From positions 1 through 52,607 of the forward strand of contig PLMS01000152.1 of NCBI GenBank assembly GCA_003142575.1: a stretch of DNA of 52,607 nucleotides. Direction: 5' to 3'. This document shows, in pieces, positions 1 through 8,418 of this stretch (position 1 is its first letter; the number at the start of each line of letters is the position of its first letter). Made by a program: the position numbers and the translations under genes. Source of the stretch: Ignavibacteriota bacterium (GTDB lineage Bacteria > Bacteroidota > Ignavibacteria > UBA10030). Under the pieces are notes generated by a model. It was not told the DNA's origin. It worked only from the letters and a program-made list of their open reading frames with translations, and did not search any database.

Positions 1-445
1 CCCACACTTTGGAATCCGCCTTGCCGTTACGATAACGATCGGCAAGGTAACGATAGAGAGGTTTACCTGCTATTTTTGCTACGGCATCCCATACCGCCAT
101 ATCGATCGTACCAACAGCGACAGATCGCTCACCATGACCACCGGGTTTTTCGTTCTTCATCAAAGCTGACCAGATACGGAACGGATCGAGGTTGTCTCCG
201 GCATCGTTCACTAATGTCTTGGGATCGGTTGCCATAAGGCGCGGGAACAATCGTTCGCGTATGAGCAAACCTTGACCATAACGCCCGTTTGAATTGAATC
301 CATAACCGATAACCGGTTTGCCGTCTCTCACAACATCGGTCATCAATGCGACAACCGAGCATGTCATTTTTGAGAAATCAATATATGCATTCGTAATAGA
401 TGAAGCGATGGAGACCGTCTTCTCCCGAACTTCCACAATTTTCAT
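1..445 (-). CDS. Enolase-superfamily dehydratase, D-tartrate dehydratase-like (partial)
   Basis: This is the first 148 codons of a gene whose 3' part lies outside the window. The N-terminus reads MKIVEVREKTVSIAS, followed by NAYIDFSKMTCSVVA and GKPVIGYGFNSNGRYGQG. This matches what I recall of the N-terminal capping domain of D-tartrate dehydratase (TarD) and close relatives in the mandelate-racemase group. The segment KPGGHGERSVAVGTIDMAVWDAV is also typical. The catalytic Lys, metal ligands and general base are all downstream of the edge, so the reaction cannot be verified. The start at 445 is supported by AAGGT upstream on the coding strand. The family abstracts a proton alpha to a carboxylate using Mg2+, and tartrate would give oxaloacetate. 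Superfamily is confident; tartrate as substrate is probable only. Confidence 0.82.
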   Translation of the reverse strand, partial: MKIVEVREKTVSIASSITNAYIDFSKMTCSVVALMTDVVRDGKPVIGYGFNSNGRYGQGLLIRERLFPRLMATDPKTLVNDAGDNLDPFRIWSALMKNEKPGGHGERSVAVGTIDMAVWDAVAKIAGKPLYRYLADRYRNGKADSKVW

Positions 446-1263
446 TTTATACCTTCAGATGAAAAACACTTCGGTCGGAATACGCTGTTCACCCAAGCAT
501 CGGAATTTTATTAATCTATTCAGTCGTAATTGTATTACGATAAACAAAAAATGGGGAATAATCAAAAAGACACGTTTGATTTTACCTTTCCAATAGTCAA
601 GTCAGACAAGTTTCGTTTTGCAGGAATACATCTTCTCTGTAAGCCAGTATTTTACAACAACCGGAAAACGATTCGACTTGCTGAATGTGGTCATGTAATA
701 CTGATGATGAATAGTGATAGTCTTTTATCCCAGTGGTTTATTTTGAGAAATGAACCCTAAGATCATGGATCTCAACAGCACAAGCAGAATAGTCGATCCA
801 AAAAGGAACGATATTTTATACATATCTGCTCCTTCTTACAGCTCAATAATCTTGTATGATGGGCTATTTCCCTCATTCAATGGTATGTGTGCTTGGTTGG
901 GGTACTCCGCAACACTAACTAACTACTTGATATACAGCGATTAAGAAATACACAAACGAACTCGCTCATTACTAGGTCTTGGGAAGGATTGAAGATTATG
1001 TCAAGGATTCTGACAGGATTTTACGTTTCATCAAAGATGAGTTAGAAAAAATCGAAAAATATTTCTTTTTGCTTGCGACAGGAAAATGTATCTCCCCAAA
1101 TTATAATGGCACCTATGAACATGAGATGGCATGGAAAAAATGCAATTTCGGAATTATGCAACAACAGAAAAGTCTTCAATACTAGTATGGAAATGAAAAC
1201 AATCTTTACCGCAAATCAAAAAAAGATTTAATACCATAAAATTCATGTCACAAATAGTACTTT
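446..1263. other. Intergenic stretch with no convincing gene
   Basis: This is about 820 bases between the tartrate-dehydratase-like gene and metV. Open frames are short, lack family motifs and mostly lack start signals. The one exception is a 32-codon minus-strand frame at 725-823, listed separately. No tRNA, IS end or strong terminator was seen; downstream of metV there is only a weak AAATC/GATTT hairpin around 1218-1234. The region reads like decayed DNA at the edge of the metF operon. Confidence 0.55.
725..823 (-). CDS. Possible 32-residue membrane peptide
   Basis: This very short frame starts MYKISFLFGSTILLVLL, continues through one hydrophobic stretch and ends in NKPLG. It is preceded by AAGGAGCAGAT directly before the ATG, one of the better ribosome-binding sites in this part of the window. 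It could be a genuine single-pass small protein, the surviving signal peptide of a decayed secreted protein, or chance. It stands alone between a metabolic gene and metV. I do not recognise a family. Confidence 0.28.
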   Translation of the reverse strand: MYKISFLFGSTILLVLLRSMILGFISQNKPLG

Positions 1264-1932
1264 TTATATCCTGTGATCCTCGCGAATTATTGTCCGGCTG
1301 CCGCCATCAATGCTTTTGCTCCAATCCTTGATAGGATGCTCCTTAGCAATTTTATCTAACTGATCGATATTTTTTAGTCTCTTATAAATGAGTTGCCACG
1401 CACATGGTTGATCGGCCCTGATTTCACATCTATCTTCACGCGAGCCGCCGCAAGGACCATTAAGCATGTGTTTCGCACATCGTGTAATCGGACAAATACC
1501 ACCAAAGTCAGATAGAACACAAGTCCCGCATTGCATGCATTTTTCCGTCCATACGCCTCTCGATTCGAGAATACCAAGGAAGGCTGTGTCGAGGCCTGCA
1601 TATACCGGAGTATCCGGGTAACGTTCAGCAATTGCCTGAACTCCTGCTCCGCAGCCCAATGAAAGGACTGCATCGTTTTTCTTGATTTCTTCGGCAGCGC
1701 CTTCTATAAAAACATTGTCGCACTGGCGTTCAATAGTAAATTCGTTGACTTTAATTTTCTTGCCTGCTTTGCGCGATGCAATTCTTAGCGCCGAGGATAT
1801 GATTGAAACTTCACGTTCGCCTCCGGCAAGGCATACAGTAACACAAGTACCGCATCCGAGAACCAAAACACTTTTGTGTTCTTGAATTACATTAAATATT
1901 TCCGGTATTTTTTTTCTTTGAGCGACTATCAT
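1264..1932 (-). CDS. metV: MetV-like methylene-THF reductase partner (MTHFR C-terminal family)
   Basis: This is a 222-residue cytoplasmic iron-sulfur protein of the zinc/Fe-S MTHFR_C family (MetV). In acetogens MetV pairs with MetF and connects the flavin site to the electron supply. The N-terminal half has a VLVLGCGTCVTVC motif, and a LSLGCGAGVQ motif near residue 90. The C-terminal third is the cysteine-rich signature: CMQCGTC, then CPITRCAKHMLNGPCGG and a final CEIRADQPCAW. It is the last gene of the operon, 25 bases after mvhD. The MetF partner is the second gene of the same operon, about 12 kb upstream. No good Shine-Dalgarno precedes the ATG. Family assignment is firm; the role in the complex is by analogy with Moorella. 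Confidence 0.88.
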   Translation of the reverse strand: MIVAQRKKIPEIFNVIQEHKSVLVLGCGTCVTVCLAGGEREVSIISSALRIASRKAGKKIKVNEFTIERQCDNVFIEGAAEEIKKNDAVLSLGCGAGVQAIAERYPDTPVYAGLDTAFLGILESRGVWTEKCMQCGTCVLSDFGGICPITRCAKHMLNGPCGGSREDRCEIRADQPCAWQLIYKRLKNIDQLDKIAKEHPIKDWSKSIDGGSRTIIREDHRI

Positions 1933-1957
1933 TGTAAATCCACTTTATTAAAATAAT

Positions 1958-2434
1958 TTATTTCTGTGAATTAAGCGTTTCAAATTCTTTAAATTCAATG
2001 TCTGGCCCATTATTTATTTTTCGAATAGGATTGGGACCGAGTTCTTTAATTATGTTTACCATTTCGTTTATGACCGCTGCTAAATTAGTAGCCATTGCCG
2101 CAGATATGTTTACCATTCGCAGGCGTTCTTTCTCGATACCGCTTTCTTGAAGAATGTCCCTGATAGCGCTAACCCTCTTTTTAGCGAGTAAATTTCCCTC
2201 TATAAAATGGCATCCGCCTTCAAGACAGCCGGCCACCAGAACGCCGTCGGCGCCGTTTTCAAATGCTCTCATATAATATTCTACTTCGAGTCTTCCTGTG
2301 CAGGGTGTACGAATGATACGCACTCCCGTTGGATATTGCAGCCGCATTGAACCGGCCAAATCGGCCGATGCATAAGCGCAGTAATGGCAGCAAAAGGCTA
2401 TTATTTTCGGTTCAAATGTCTTATCGCTCATCAT
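1958..2434 (-). CDS. mvhD: MvhD/FlpD-type [2Fe-2S] electron-transfer subunit (canonical)
   Basis: This is a 158-residue delta-subunit-type protein. In the methanogen hydrogenase/Hdr complex this family carries one [2Fe-2S] cluster and hands electrons to the FAD of HdrA. All signature cysteines are present: CCHYC at residues 15-19 followed by ADLAG, then PCTGR (C45), and GCLEGGCHF (C70, C75). The gene overlaps the end of the HdrA fusion by 4 bases, which implies translational coupling, and precedes metV. There is no hydrogenase in this operon, so the electron donor is presumably the GltD module, MetV/MetF or the glutamate-synthase-like proteins. A second, degenerate paralogue opens the operon at 14959-15372. 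Confidence 0.92.
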   Translation of the reverse strand: MMSDKTFEPKIIAFCCHYCAYASADLAGSMRLQYPTGVRIIRTPCTGRLEVEYYMRAFENGADGVLVAGCLEGGCHFIEGNLLAKKRVSAIRDILQESGIEKERLRMVNISAAMATNLAAVINEMVNIIKELGPNPIRKINNGPDIEFKEFETLNSQK

Positions 2435-5400
2435 ACGGTTTCTTCTACATTAAATAAATTGTCTATCATAGCCTTGAAGTGGTTCGACTTGAAATGATTA
2501 AGTTGAATTGCACGTGCAGGGCATTCGGATGCGCATATCCCGCATCCCATACATTTTGCTCTTTCAATTTCTGCTTTGTGGTTATGATTACTGTACGGAG
2601 CGCCGTACGGACAGGCATTCACACAAGTCATACACGATATGCATTTATTTTGATTTACAATCGAAACCTGTGCCCCCACTTCCAAATGGGTCTTTGATAA
2701 AATCGTTGCAGCACGAGCGGCGGCAGCTTTTGCCTGTGAAATATTTTCGTCGATCATTTTTGGCGAATGGGCCAATCCGCATACGAACAATCCTTCTGTA
2801 GCAAAATCCACAGGCCTCAATTTCATATGGGCTTCAACATAAAATCCGTTCGCATTGAGCGGAACCTTAAGCATATCTGAAAGCACTTTATTGTCCTTCT
2901 CGGCTTTAATTCCGGTGCTTAAGATAAGCTGGTCGGCTTCTATGAGAATAAGTTCTGGAAAATCCGGGCTTTCCACTTTCACCGAACTCAACACACCGTT
3001 TACATCAGATACGACAGGCAGGTTCTTTTCATCATATCTTATGAAAACCACGCCGGCTTCGCGTGCTTGTTTATAATAAATTTCCCTGAAACCGTAAGTT
3101 CTGATGTCCCTGTATAAGACATAAATGTTTGCAGTCGGATCTTCTCTTTTAATTTTTAATGCATTCTTGATTGCCATTGAACAGCAAATTCTGCTGCAAT
3201 ATGGATTTTCCGTATTGCGTGAACCGACACATTGGATCATCACATACGTCCGGCCTCTTTTTTCAATTTTGCCGCTATTAAGCGAACTTTCCAATTCTAC
3301 TTGTGTCATTACGTTTTTGACGGTTCCATAAGTATATTCTTTTGTCTCGGCGGGCCTTGCGCCTGTAGCAATTATTATAGCCCCGCAGATAAATTCTTTC
3401 GGTTTGCCGTCCTTCGTAATATTGATTTTAAATTCCCCGATATGGCCCGTAACGCTTTCAACTATAGAATTCAGGTGATAGTCGATGTTTCTATGCGTAC
3501 TGATTTTCTCAATAAGATCAGCTTTAAACTTATTGAGGCTCTCGTTTTCGAGAGTGGAATGAACAAGAGCCAAATTCCCGCCTAGCTGGGAAGACTTCTC
3601 GATCAATTCAACATCATAGCCTTGCTCGGCGAGCGAAAGCGCTGCGGACATTCCGCTGACACCGCCTCCGATAATAACGGCATTCTGGTAAATTGGAATT
3701 TTCTCTCCTTCGAGAGGCATTAACCTGAATGCTCTTGAGATGGACATCTTTACAAGCTCGATTGCTTTTACAGTCGCATTTTCAGGTTCGGATGAATGAA
3801 CCCAGGAACACTGATCCCTGATGTTTGCCAGTTCAAACAGGTAGGGATTAAGTCCCGCTTCCCGCAAGGTTTCGCGGAAGATAGGCTCATGTGTTCTCGG
3901 GGTGCACGAAGCAACGACAACTCTATTTAATCTGTCCTTTATTATTTGCTCTTTTATATTCGATAAACTTGCATCGGAGCAGGTATACATCGTGTGCGAG
4001 GCAAACACAACTCCGGGCTGATTTTTGATCGATTCTGTTACTTTTTCCACATCGACAGTTCCGGCTATATTGATACCGCAATGACAAACAAATACGCCTA
4101 TTCTGGGCTTTTCGTCGGTAACATCATGCTCATAAGGATATTCTCTTGATACAATTAACGAATTCTTCGAAGGCGACAATAATTCCATTGCCATTGCAGC
4201 GGCCGCGCTTGCCTGCACAACTGTTTCAGGAATATCCTTCGGTTCCTGGAATGCCCCTCCGACAAACACGCCGGGTTTAGATGTTACCAGCGGTGACAGC
4301 CTGTCTGTTTTGCAGAACCCGTATTCGTTAATTTCAATTCCAAGTTTGCGTACGCTTTCAGTAACAGATATTTTTGGTTCCAGACCGACAGCCAGCACAA
4401 CGAGATCAAACTCTTTCTCAGTATAACCTTGTAGAGGGTCAACATAGACTAATCGTAAATCGTTCGAGCCGGGTATCTGAATAATTCGAGATGGCATGCT
4501 CTTAACATATTCAATATTCTTCATTGCACGCGCGCGTTCATAATACTGGTCGAAATCTTTTCCATGCGCCCTGATATCCATGTTAAAGATCGTTCCCTGC
4601 AACCCACCAAGATGCTCGGAAGCAATCATGGCTTGTTTGGTTGTCGCCATACAGCAGATGGATGAGCAATATTCGTTTCCGGGTTTTGATTCGCGGGAAC
4701 CCACGCATTGTATCCATGCTATCCGTTTGGCATCTTTACCGTTGTCCCTGCGCACTATATGGCCGAGATACGGACCTGCAGCGGAAAGCATACGCTCAAA
4801 TTGGACGCTAGTAAGAACATTCGGATAGCGGTTAAATCCGTATTCTCCTTTTTGCTCTGCGTCAAATTCATCGAAGCCGGGAGTAAGTATGACCGCACCT
4901 ACTTCCAGTTCTACTTTTTCCTCGTTCATACCGTGATCGACTGCTTTCTTTTCGCACGCCGAAACACATTCCATACATTCAGAGCATTGAGCGCAGTTCA
5001 GACATCTTTCGGCTTCTTTAATTGCATCGTCTTCAGAAAAAGGATATTCGATCTCGTTGAAATTATTTATGCGGTTTTCAACTGTCAGTTCGTCGGCTGA
5101 AGCACGAATCTTTTTTGCGACTCTCTTTACAGAGGGGAGCAATTCTTCCGGAAATGGTTTCAGCGAATGTTCAAATCGGTTGGGCAGCATATCTTCATTG
5201 TTCAGATAACGGCTGATAGATTCTGCGGCACGTTTTCCGGCGGCAACGGCTTCTATGACACTGCCCGGTCCGGATGCATTATCACCGCCTGCGAAGATTC
5301 CTTCCACCGAAGTTTCAAGAGTGTCAGGATTTACTTTGAAACATCCGCGTTCAATATCAATCCCAATGTGCTTAGTAAGATCGCCATCTACCATCTGTCC

Positions 5401-6888
5401 TATAGATACGATTACTTGATCGGAATCAATTGAAATGCTATTATTTTCATCGTAAGTTGGTTTGAATTTGCCGCTTGAATCAAATACAGAAATACATTGC
5501 TTCAGTTCTATTCCGGTAACGGATCCATTGCCGAGTATTTGTTTCGGACCCCATCCGTTTCGAATTATGATCCCTTCGACTAAGGTTGCTTTAATTTCGT
5601 CTTTATATGCAGGCATTTCATTGCGCTGCTCGAGCGAAACAAGTTCTACTCTTTTAGCGCCGAGTCTGAGTGCTGTTCTGGCTACATCAACTGCGACATT
5701 GCCTCCTCCGATAACCACGACAGTATCCTTGACCTTCGGCCTGTTCTTTTCATCAGCGGCTTGCCTTAGGAATTCAACGCCGTAGTTCACACCATTTTTA
5801 TCCTCGCCGCCTATGCTTAATTTTCTGCTGACATGTGCTCCGGCACTGATAAATACCGCATCATTTTCCTTTTTCAATTCGGAAAAAGCTTTGTCCTTAC
5901 CGATAGTACAATTCAGAACAATTTTAACACCTTTACGTTTTATCAACTCTACTTCATAATCAAGTATATCTTTTGGAAGTCTGTATCGGGGAATTCCGCA
6001 ATAAAGCATTCCTCCCGCAGAGTTCCTCGATTCATATATAGCGACAGCAAATCCTTTATCGGCCAAATCGCCTGCCGCCGTTAATCCTGCCGGCCCACCA
6101 CCGATAATAGCGATCTTCTTTGCATCTGAAGGAGGATTCTTTTGCTCGGGCAGTTTCAACTCTCCGGATCTATACAATTTTATTTCCTGATCGGATGCGA
6201 ATCTTTTTAATTGTCTGATGGCCAAGGAGCTGTCGACTTTGGAGCGCGTGCATGCTGTCTCGCATGGAGCAGGGCAGACTCGTCCGCATACAGCGGCAAG
6301 AGGATTTCTTTCACGAATAAGATTTACAGCTTTTAGATATTCTTTCTTCTTTATTAATTGAATGTATCCCTGAACATTGATATTAGCCGGACATTTCATT
6401 TTGCAGGGAGAATGTCCAAGCTTCAATATATTAGGTTTATTGGGAACTGCCTGCGCATAATACTTTTGTATCGCTTTTCGTGTACCGAGATCGCGGTTAA
6501 ACTTATCGCTTACTTCAACCGGGCACGCCTTTGTGCATTCTCCGCAATCGTTACAGATTTTTTCATTGATGTATCGCGGTGATTTTTTTACCGTGACTCT
6601 AAAATTTCCCGGTTCTCCCTCAATTTTTTCCAGCTCCGAAAGCGTGAGAATTTCTATATTAAGATTTCTGGAACATTCGACCAGTTTAGGCGAAATGATA
6701 CATGTTGCACAATCGCCTGTAGGGAAAGTTTTATCAAGATGAGCCATCATACCGCCGATAGTTGCAGAGCGGTTTACGAGGTAGACTTTGTATCCTGAAT
6801 TAGCAAGATCGAGAGATGCCTGAACACCAGCTATGCCCCCGCCTTCAACCAATACAGCGCCAATCATCTTTTTCTTTTCAATCTTCAC
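2431..6888 (-). CDS. HdrA-GltD-HdrA fusion flavoprotein
   Basis: This is a fusion of nearly 1,490 residues, more than twice a normal HdrA. In numbering from an upstream in-frame codon at 6954, the modules are as follows. Residues 31-150: start of an HdrA FAD domain (EGGGIAGVQASLDLA, then GDCATCIISPK and a CNDCGEC cluster). Residues 175-600: a complete GltD/NfnB-type NADPH:flavin module with CGRVCPAPCETAC, GGGPAG and GGGNVAVD. Residues 650-930: Fe-S motif CLNCAQCSECMEC and the rest of the first HdrA domain. Residues 950-1090: HdrA N-terminal domain (CHCG). Residues 1091-1430: second HdrA FAD domain. Residues 1438-1480: two [4Fe-4S] ferredoxin motifs. The GTG at 6888 is preferred because it falls 17 bases after hdrB; ATG at 6867 is the alternative. 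Inferred role: NAD(P)H-linked flavin electron bifurcation hub. Confidence 0.9.
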   Translation of the reverse strand: MKIEKKKMIGAVLVEGGGIAGVQASLDLANSGYKVYLVNRSATIGGMMAHLDKTFPTGDCATCIISPKLVECSRNLNIEILTLSELEKIEGEPGNFRVTVKKSPRYINEKICNDCGECTKACPVEVSDKFNRDLGTRKAIQKYYAQAVPNKPNILKLGHSPCKMKCPANINVQGYIQLIKKKEYLKAVNLIRERNPLAAVCGRVCPAPCETACTRSKVDSSLAIRQLKRFASDQEIKLYRSGELKLPEQKNPPSDAKKIAIIGGGPAGLTAAGDLADKGFAVAIYESRNSAGGMLYCGIPRYRLPKDILDYEVELIKRKGVKIVLNCTIGKDKAFSELKKENDAVFISAGAHVSRKLSIGGEDKNGVNYGVEFLRQAADEKNRPKVKDTVVVIGGGNVAVDVARTALRLGAKRVELVSLEQRNEMPAYKDEIKATLVEGIIIRNGWGPKQILGNGSVTGIELKQCISVFDSSGKFKPTYDENNSISIDSDQVIVSIGQMVDGDLTKHIGIDIERGCFKVNPDTLETSVEGIFAGGDNASGPGSVIEAVAAGKRAAESISRYLNNEDMLPNRFEHSLKPFPEELLPSVKRVAKKIRASADELTVENRINNFNEIEYPFSEDDAIKEAERCLNCAQCSECMECVSACEKKAVDHGMNEEKVELEVGAVILTPGFDEFDAEQKGEYGFNRYPNVLTSVQFERMLSAAGPYLGHIVRRDNGKDAKRIAWIQCVGSRESKPGNEYCSSICCMATTKQAMIASEHLGGLQGTIFNMDIRAHGKDFDQYYERARAMKNIEYVKSMPSRIIQIPGSNDLRLVYVDPLQGYTEKEFDLVVLAVGLEPKISVTESVRKLGIEINEYGFCKTDRLSPLVTSKPGVFVGGAFQEPKDIPETVVQASAAAAMAMELLSPSKNSLIVSREYPYEHDVTDEKPRIGVFVCHCGINIAGTVDVEKVTESIKNQPGVVFASHTMYTCSDASLSNIKEQIIKDRLNRVVVASCTPRTHEPIFRETLREAGLNPYLFELANIRDQCSWVHSSEPENATVKAIELVKMSISRAFRLMPLEGEKIPIYQNAVIIGGGVSGMSAALSLAEQGYDVELIEKSSQLGGNLALVHSTLENESLNKFKADLIEKISTHRNIDYHLNSIVESVTGHIGEFKINITKDGKPKEFICGAIIIATGARPAETKEYTYGTVKNVMTQVELESSLNSGKIEKRGRTYVMIQCVGSRNTENPYCSRICCSMAIKNALKIKREDPTANIYVLYRDIRTYGFREIYYKQAREAGVVFIRYDEKNLPVVSDVNGVLSSVKVESPDFPELILIEADQLILSTGIKAEKDNKVLSDMLKVPLNANGFYVEAHMKLRPVDFATEGLFVCGLAHSPKMIDENISQAKAAAARAATILSKTHLEVGAQVSIVNQNKCISCMTCVNACPYGAPYSNHNHKAEIERAKCMGCGICASECPARAIQLNHFKSNHFKAMIDNLFNVEETV

Positions 6889-6905
6889 AAATAAATCTTT
6901 CTCTG

Positions 6906-7775
6906 TTAATTGCTTATGACAGCATCGATAATCGGCTTTGGAGAGACGACACATTTATCCATACCTAGCTTTTCGGGAGAAATGCCTAAACATAATCCCA
7001 CAAGCTGAGTTATATAAACAATCGGGATATCATAGTTTGTGTTTTTTGTTTTATTTATATCGCTTTGCCTTAAATCTAAATTTATCTGGCACATAGGACA
7101 GGCGACAGCCATACATTGTGCGCCGGCAGCTTTTGCCATCCCCAAAATAGAGTTGGAAAGTTCGATGACGATATCTGTCCGTGTGAGAGCGAATCCTCCG
7201 CCGCAGCATTCGACCTTATGGGGCCAATCGATGCTCTCACCGCCCATAATCGTTATAAGGCTGTCCATAATCATTGGATTTTCAGGATCATCAAAATTAG
7301 TCGCTTGATGCGGCCGTACGAGCAGGCAGCCATAATAATTGACTACCTTTAATCCGTCCAATGAATGTGTAAAGGCTTCCTGCAGCTTTTTAATTCCGAT
7401 GTCTTTGATAAGCACTTCTACAAAATGATGAACGTTCACACTGCCGTCATAATCTTCTCCCAATGAATCCGATATTTCTTTTCTGATTTTGGGATTTGTT
7501 TGAATTTCGTAGTTTGTGACTTTCATTCTGTTATAGCAGGCTGCACAAAACACAACCATATCGAGACCCATTTTTTTGGCCAAGAGTAGGTTGGCCGCAG
7601 GGAGAGCAATAGATAGAATTCTATCTGTGTGGTGAGCCGGAGTCGATCCACAGCAAGTCCAACCCTTCGGCTCAATCAATTCTATGTCCAAAGCTTTTGA
7701 GACTTCTCGTATTGACATATATTGGTCGCGCGCCGTGGACTCTGCCGAACATCCGGGATAATACGCATATTTCAT
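6906..7775 (-). CDS. hdrB: HdrB-type subunit with two CCG domains
   Basis: This is heterodisulfide reductase subunit B-like, about 289 residues from MKYAYYPGCS. The family carries two non-cubane [4Fe-4S] clusters, each bound by a CCG domain, and reduces a disulfide or another terminal acceptor in Hdr complexes. Both sets of ligands are visible: YYPGC, GWTCCG and CAAC for the first; NYYGC, ECCGGG and CPMC for the second. The protein should therefore be catalytically competent. The ATG at 7775 is chosen because it begins the conserved MKYAYYPGC; a TTG six codons earlier is possible. It lies between hdrC (69-base gap) and the HdrA fusion (17 bases). Its electron acceptor here is unknown, since coenzyme M/B is not expected in bacteria. 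Confidence 0.93.
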   Translation of the reverse strand: MKYAYYPGCSAESTARDQYMSIREVSKALDIELIEPKGWTCCGSTPAHHTDRILSIALPAANLLLAKKMGLDMVVFCAACYNRMKVTNYEIQTNPKIRKEISDSLGEDYDGSVNVHHFVEVLIKDIGIKKLQEAFTHSLDGLKVVNYYGCLLVRPHQATNFDDPENPMIMDSLITIMGGESIDWPHKVECCGGGFALTRTDIVIELSNSILGMAKAAGAQCMAVACPMCQINLDLRQSDINKTKNTNYDIPIVYITQLVGLCLGISPEKLGMDKCVVSPKPIIDAVISN

Positions 7776-7844
7776 TTGCTTGCAATTCTCCAATTTTTTT
7801 TTCCGGGCTTTCTTAAATTCTATAAAGCTGATAAAGGGTCTGCA

Positions 7845-8393
7845 TCACCTCTTTTTCTTCAATATTCTTTTTACGTATTTTTTATCGGCTTTGAAAGATG
7901 GAAATAATGCTATTTTCCTTTTTTGAAGCATCATTGGAAATTTATCCGTGTCCTGGAAATAGCTTGAAGTTCCAACTTTATATGCTGCGATCATTCCCAG
8001 ATCGTATGTCCTGCCGAACATGTTGATTGTTTTCAGGAACCATCTATTAAACAAAGGAACATTGCCCTTCTGTTTGGCTGCGTTTTTCTTGACTGAGATG
8101 ATCCGCAGAGCATCCATGACAGATGCCATATCGATTTGCATCGGGCAGCGGGAAAAACATGTTTCACACGAAGCACACATCCATACCAGGTCGCTGTTTA
8201 AAATCGAATCGCCTGCGTTCAACTGCAGTCTCCTAATTATTTCCGAGGGATGTACTTTGACCAGCGCTGTTACTGGACAGCCGTTGGTGCATTTTTTACA
8301 TTGCAGGCATCCGGCAACATCAACGCCGGAAATTTCCTTAACTGATTGCAGTAAGCCGGTATCTGTTTTTTCTTTACTTATGACAATGGGCAT
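7845..8393 (-). CDS. hdrC: HdrC-type ferredoxin subunit
   Basis: This is a 182-residue cytoplasmic protein with two [4Fe-4S] motifs: GCLQCKKCTNGCPV near residue 31 and CASCETCFSRCP near residue 75. HdrC shuttles electrons from HdrA to HdrB. A basic tail (KKYVKRILKKKR) ends the protein. It follows the amidotransferase-like gene by 25 bases and precedes hdrB, the usual C-B-A order. No Shine-Dalgarno is visible upstream of the ATG, as for most genes of this operon. The assignment is firm from motifs plus position. Confidence 0.92.
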   Translation of the reverse strand: MPIVISKEKTDTGLLQSVKEISGVDVAGCLQCKKCTNGCPVTALVKVHPSEIIRRLQLNAGDSILNSDLVWMCASCETCFSRCPMQIDMASVMDALRIISVKKNAAKQKGNVPLFNRWFLKTINMFGRTYDLGMIAAYKVGTSSYFQDTDKFPMMLQKRKIALFPSFKADKKYVKRILKKKR

Positions 8394-8418
8394 ATTTATT
8401 TCGAAAAATTATTTTTTA

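Noticed and set aside
979-1185. 68-codon plus-strand frame upstream of metV
   Set aside because: No family motif, start codon poorly supported, and composition looks like non-coding AT-rich DNA.
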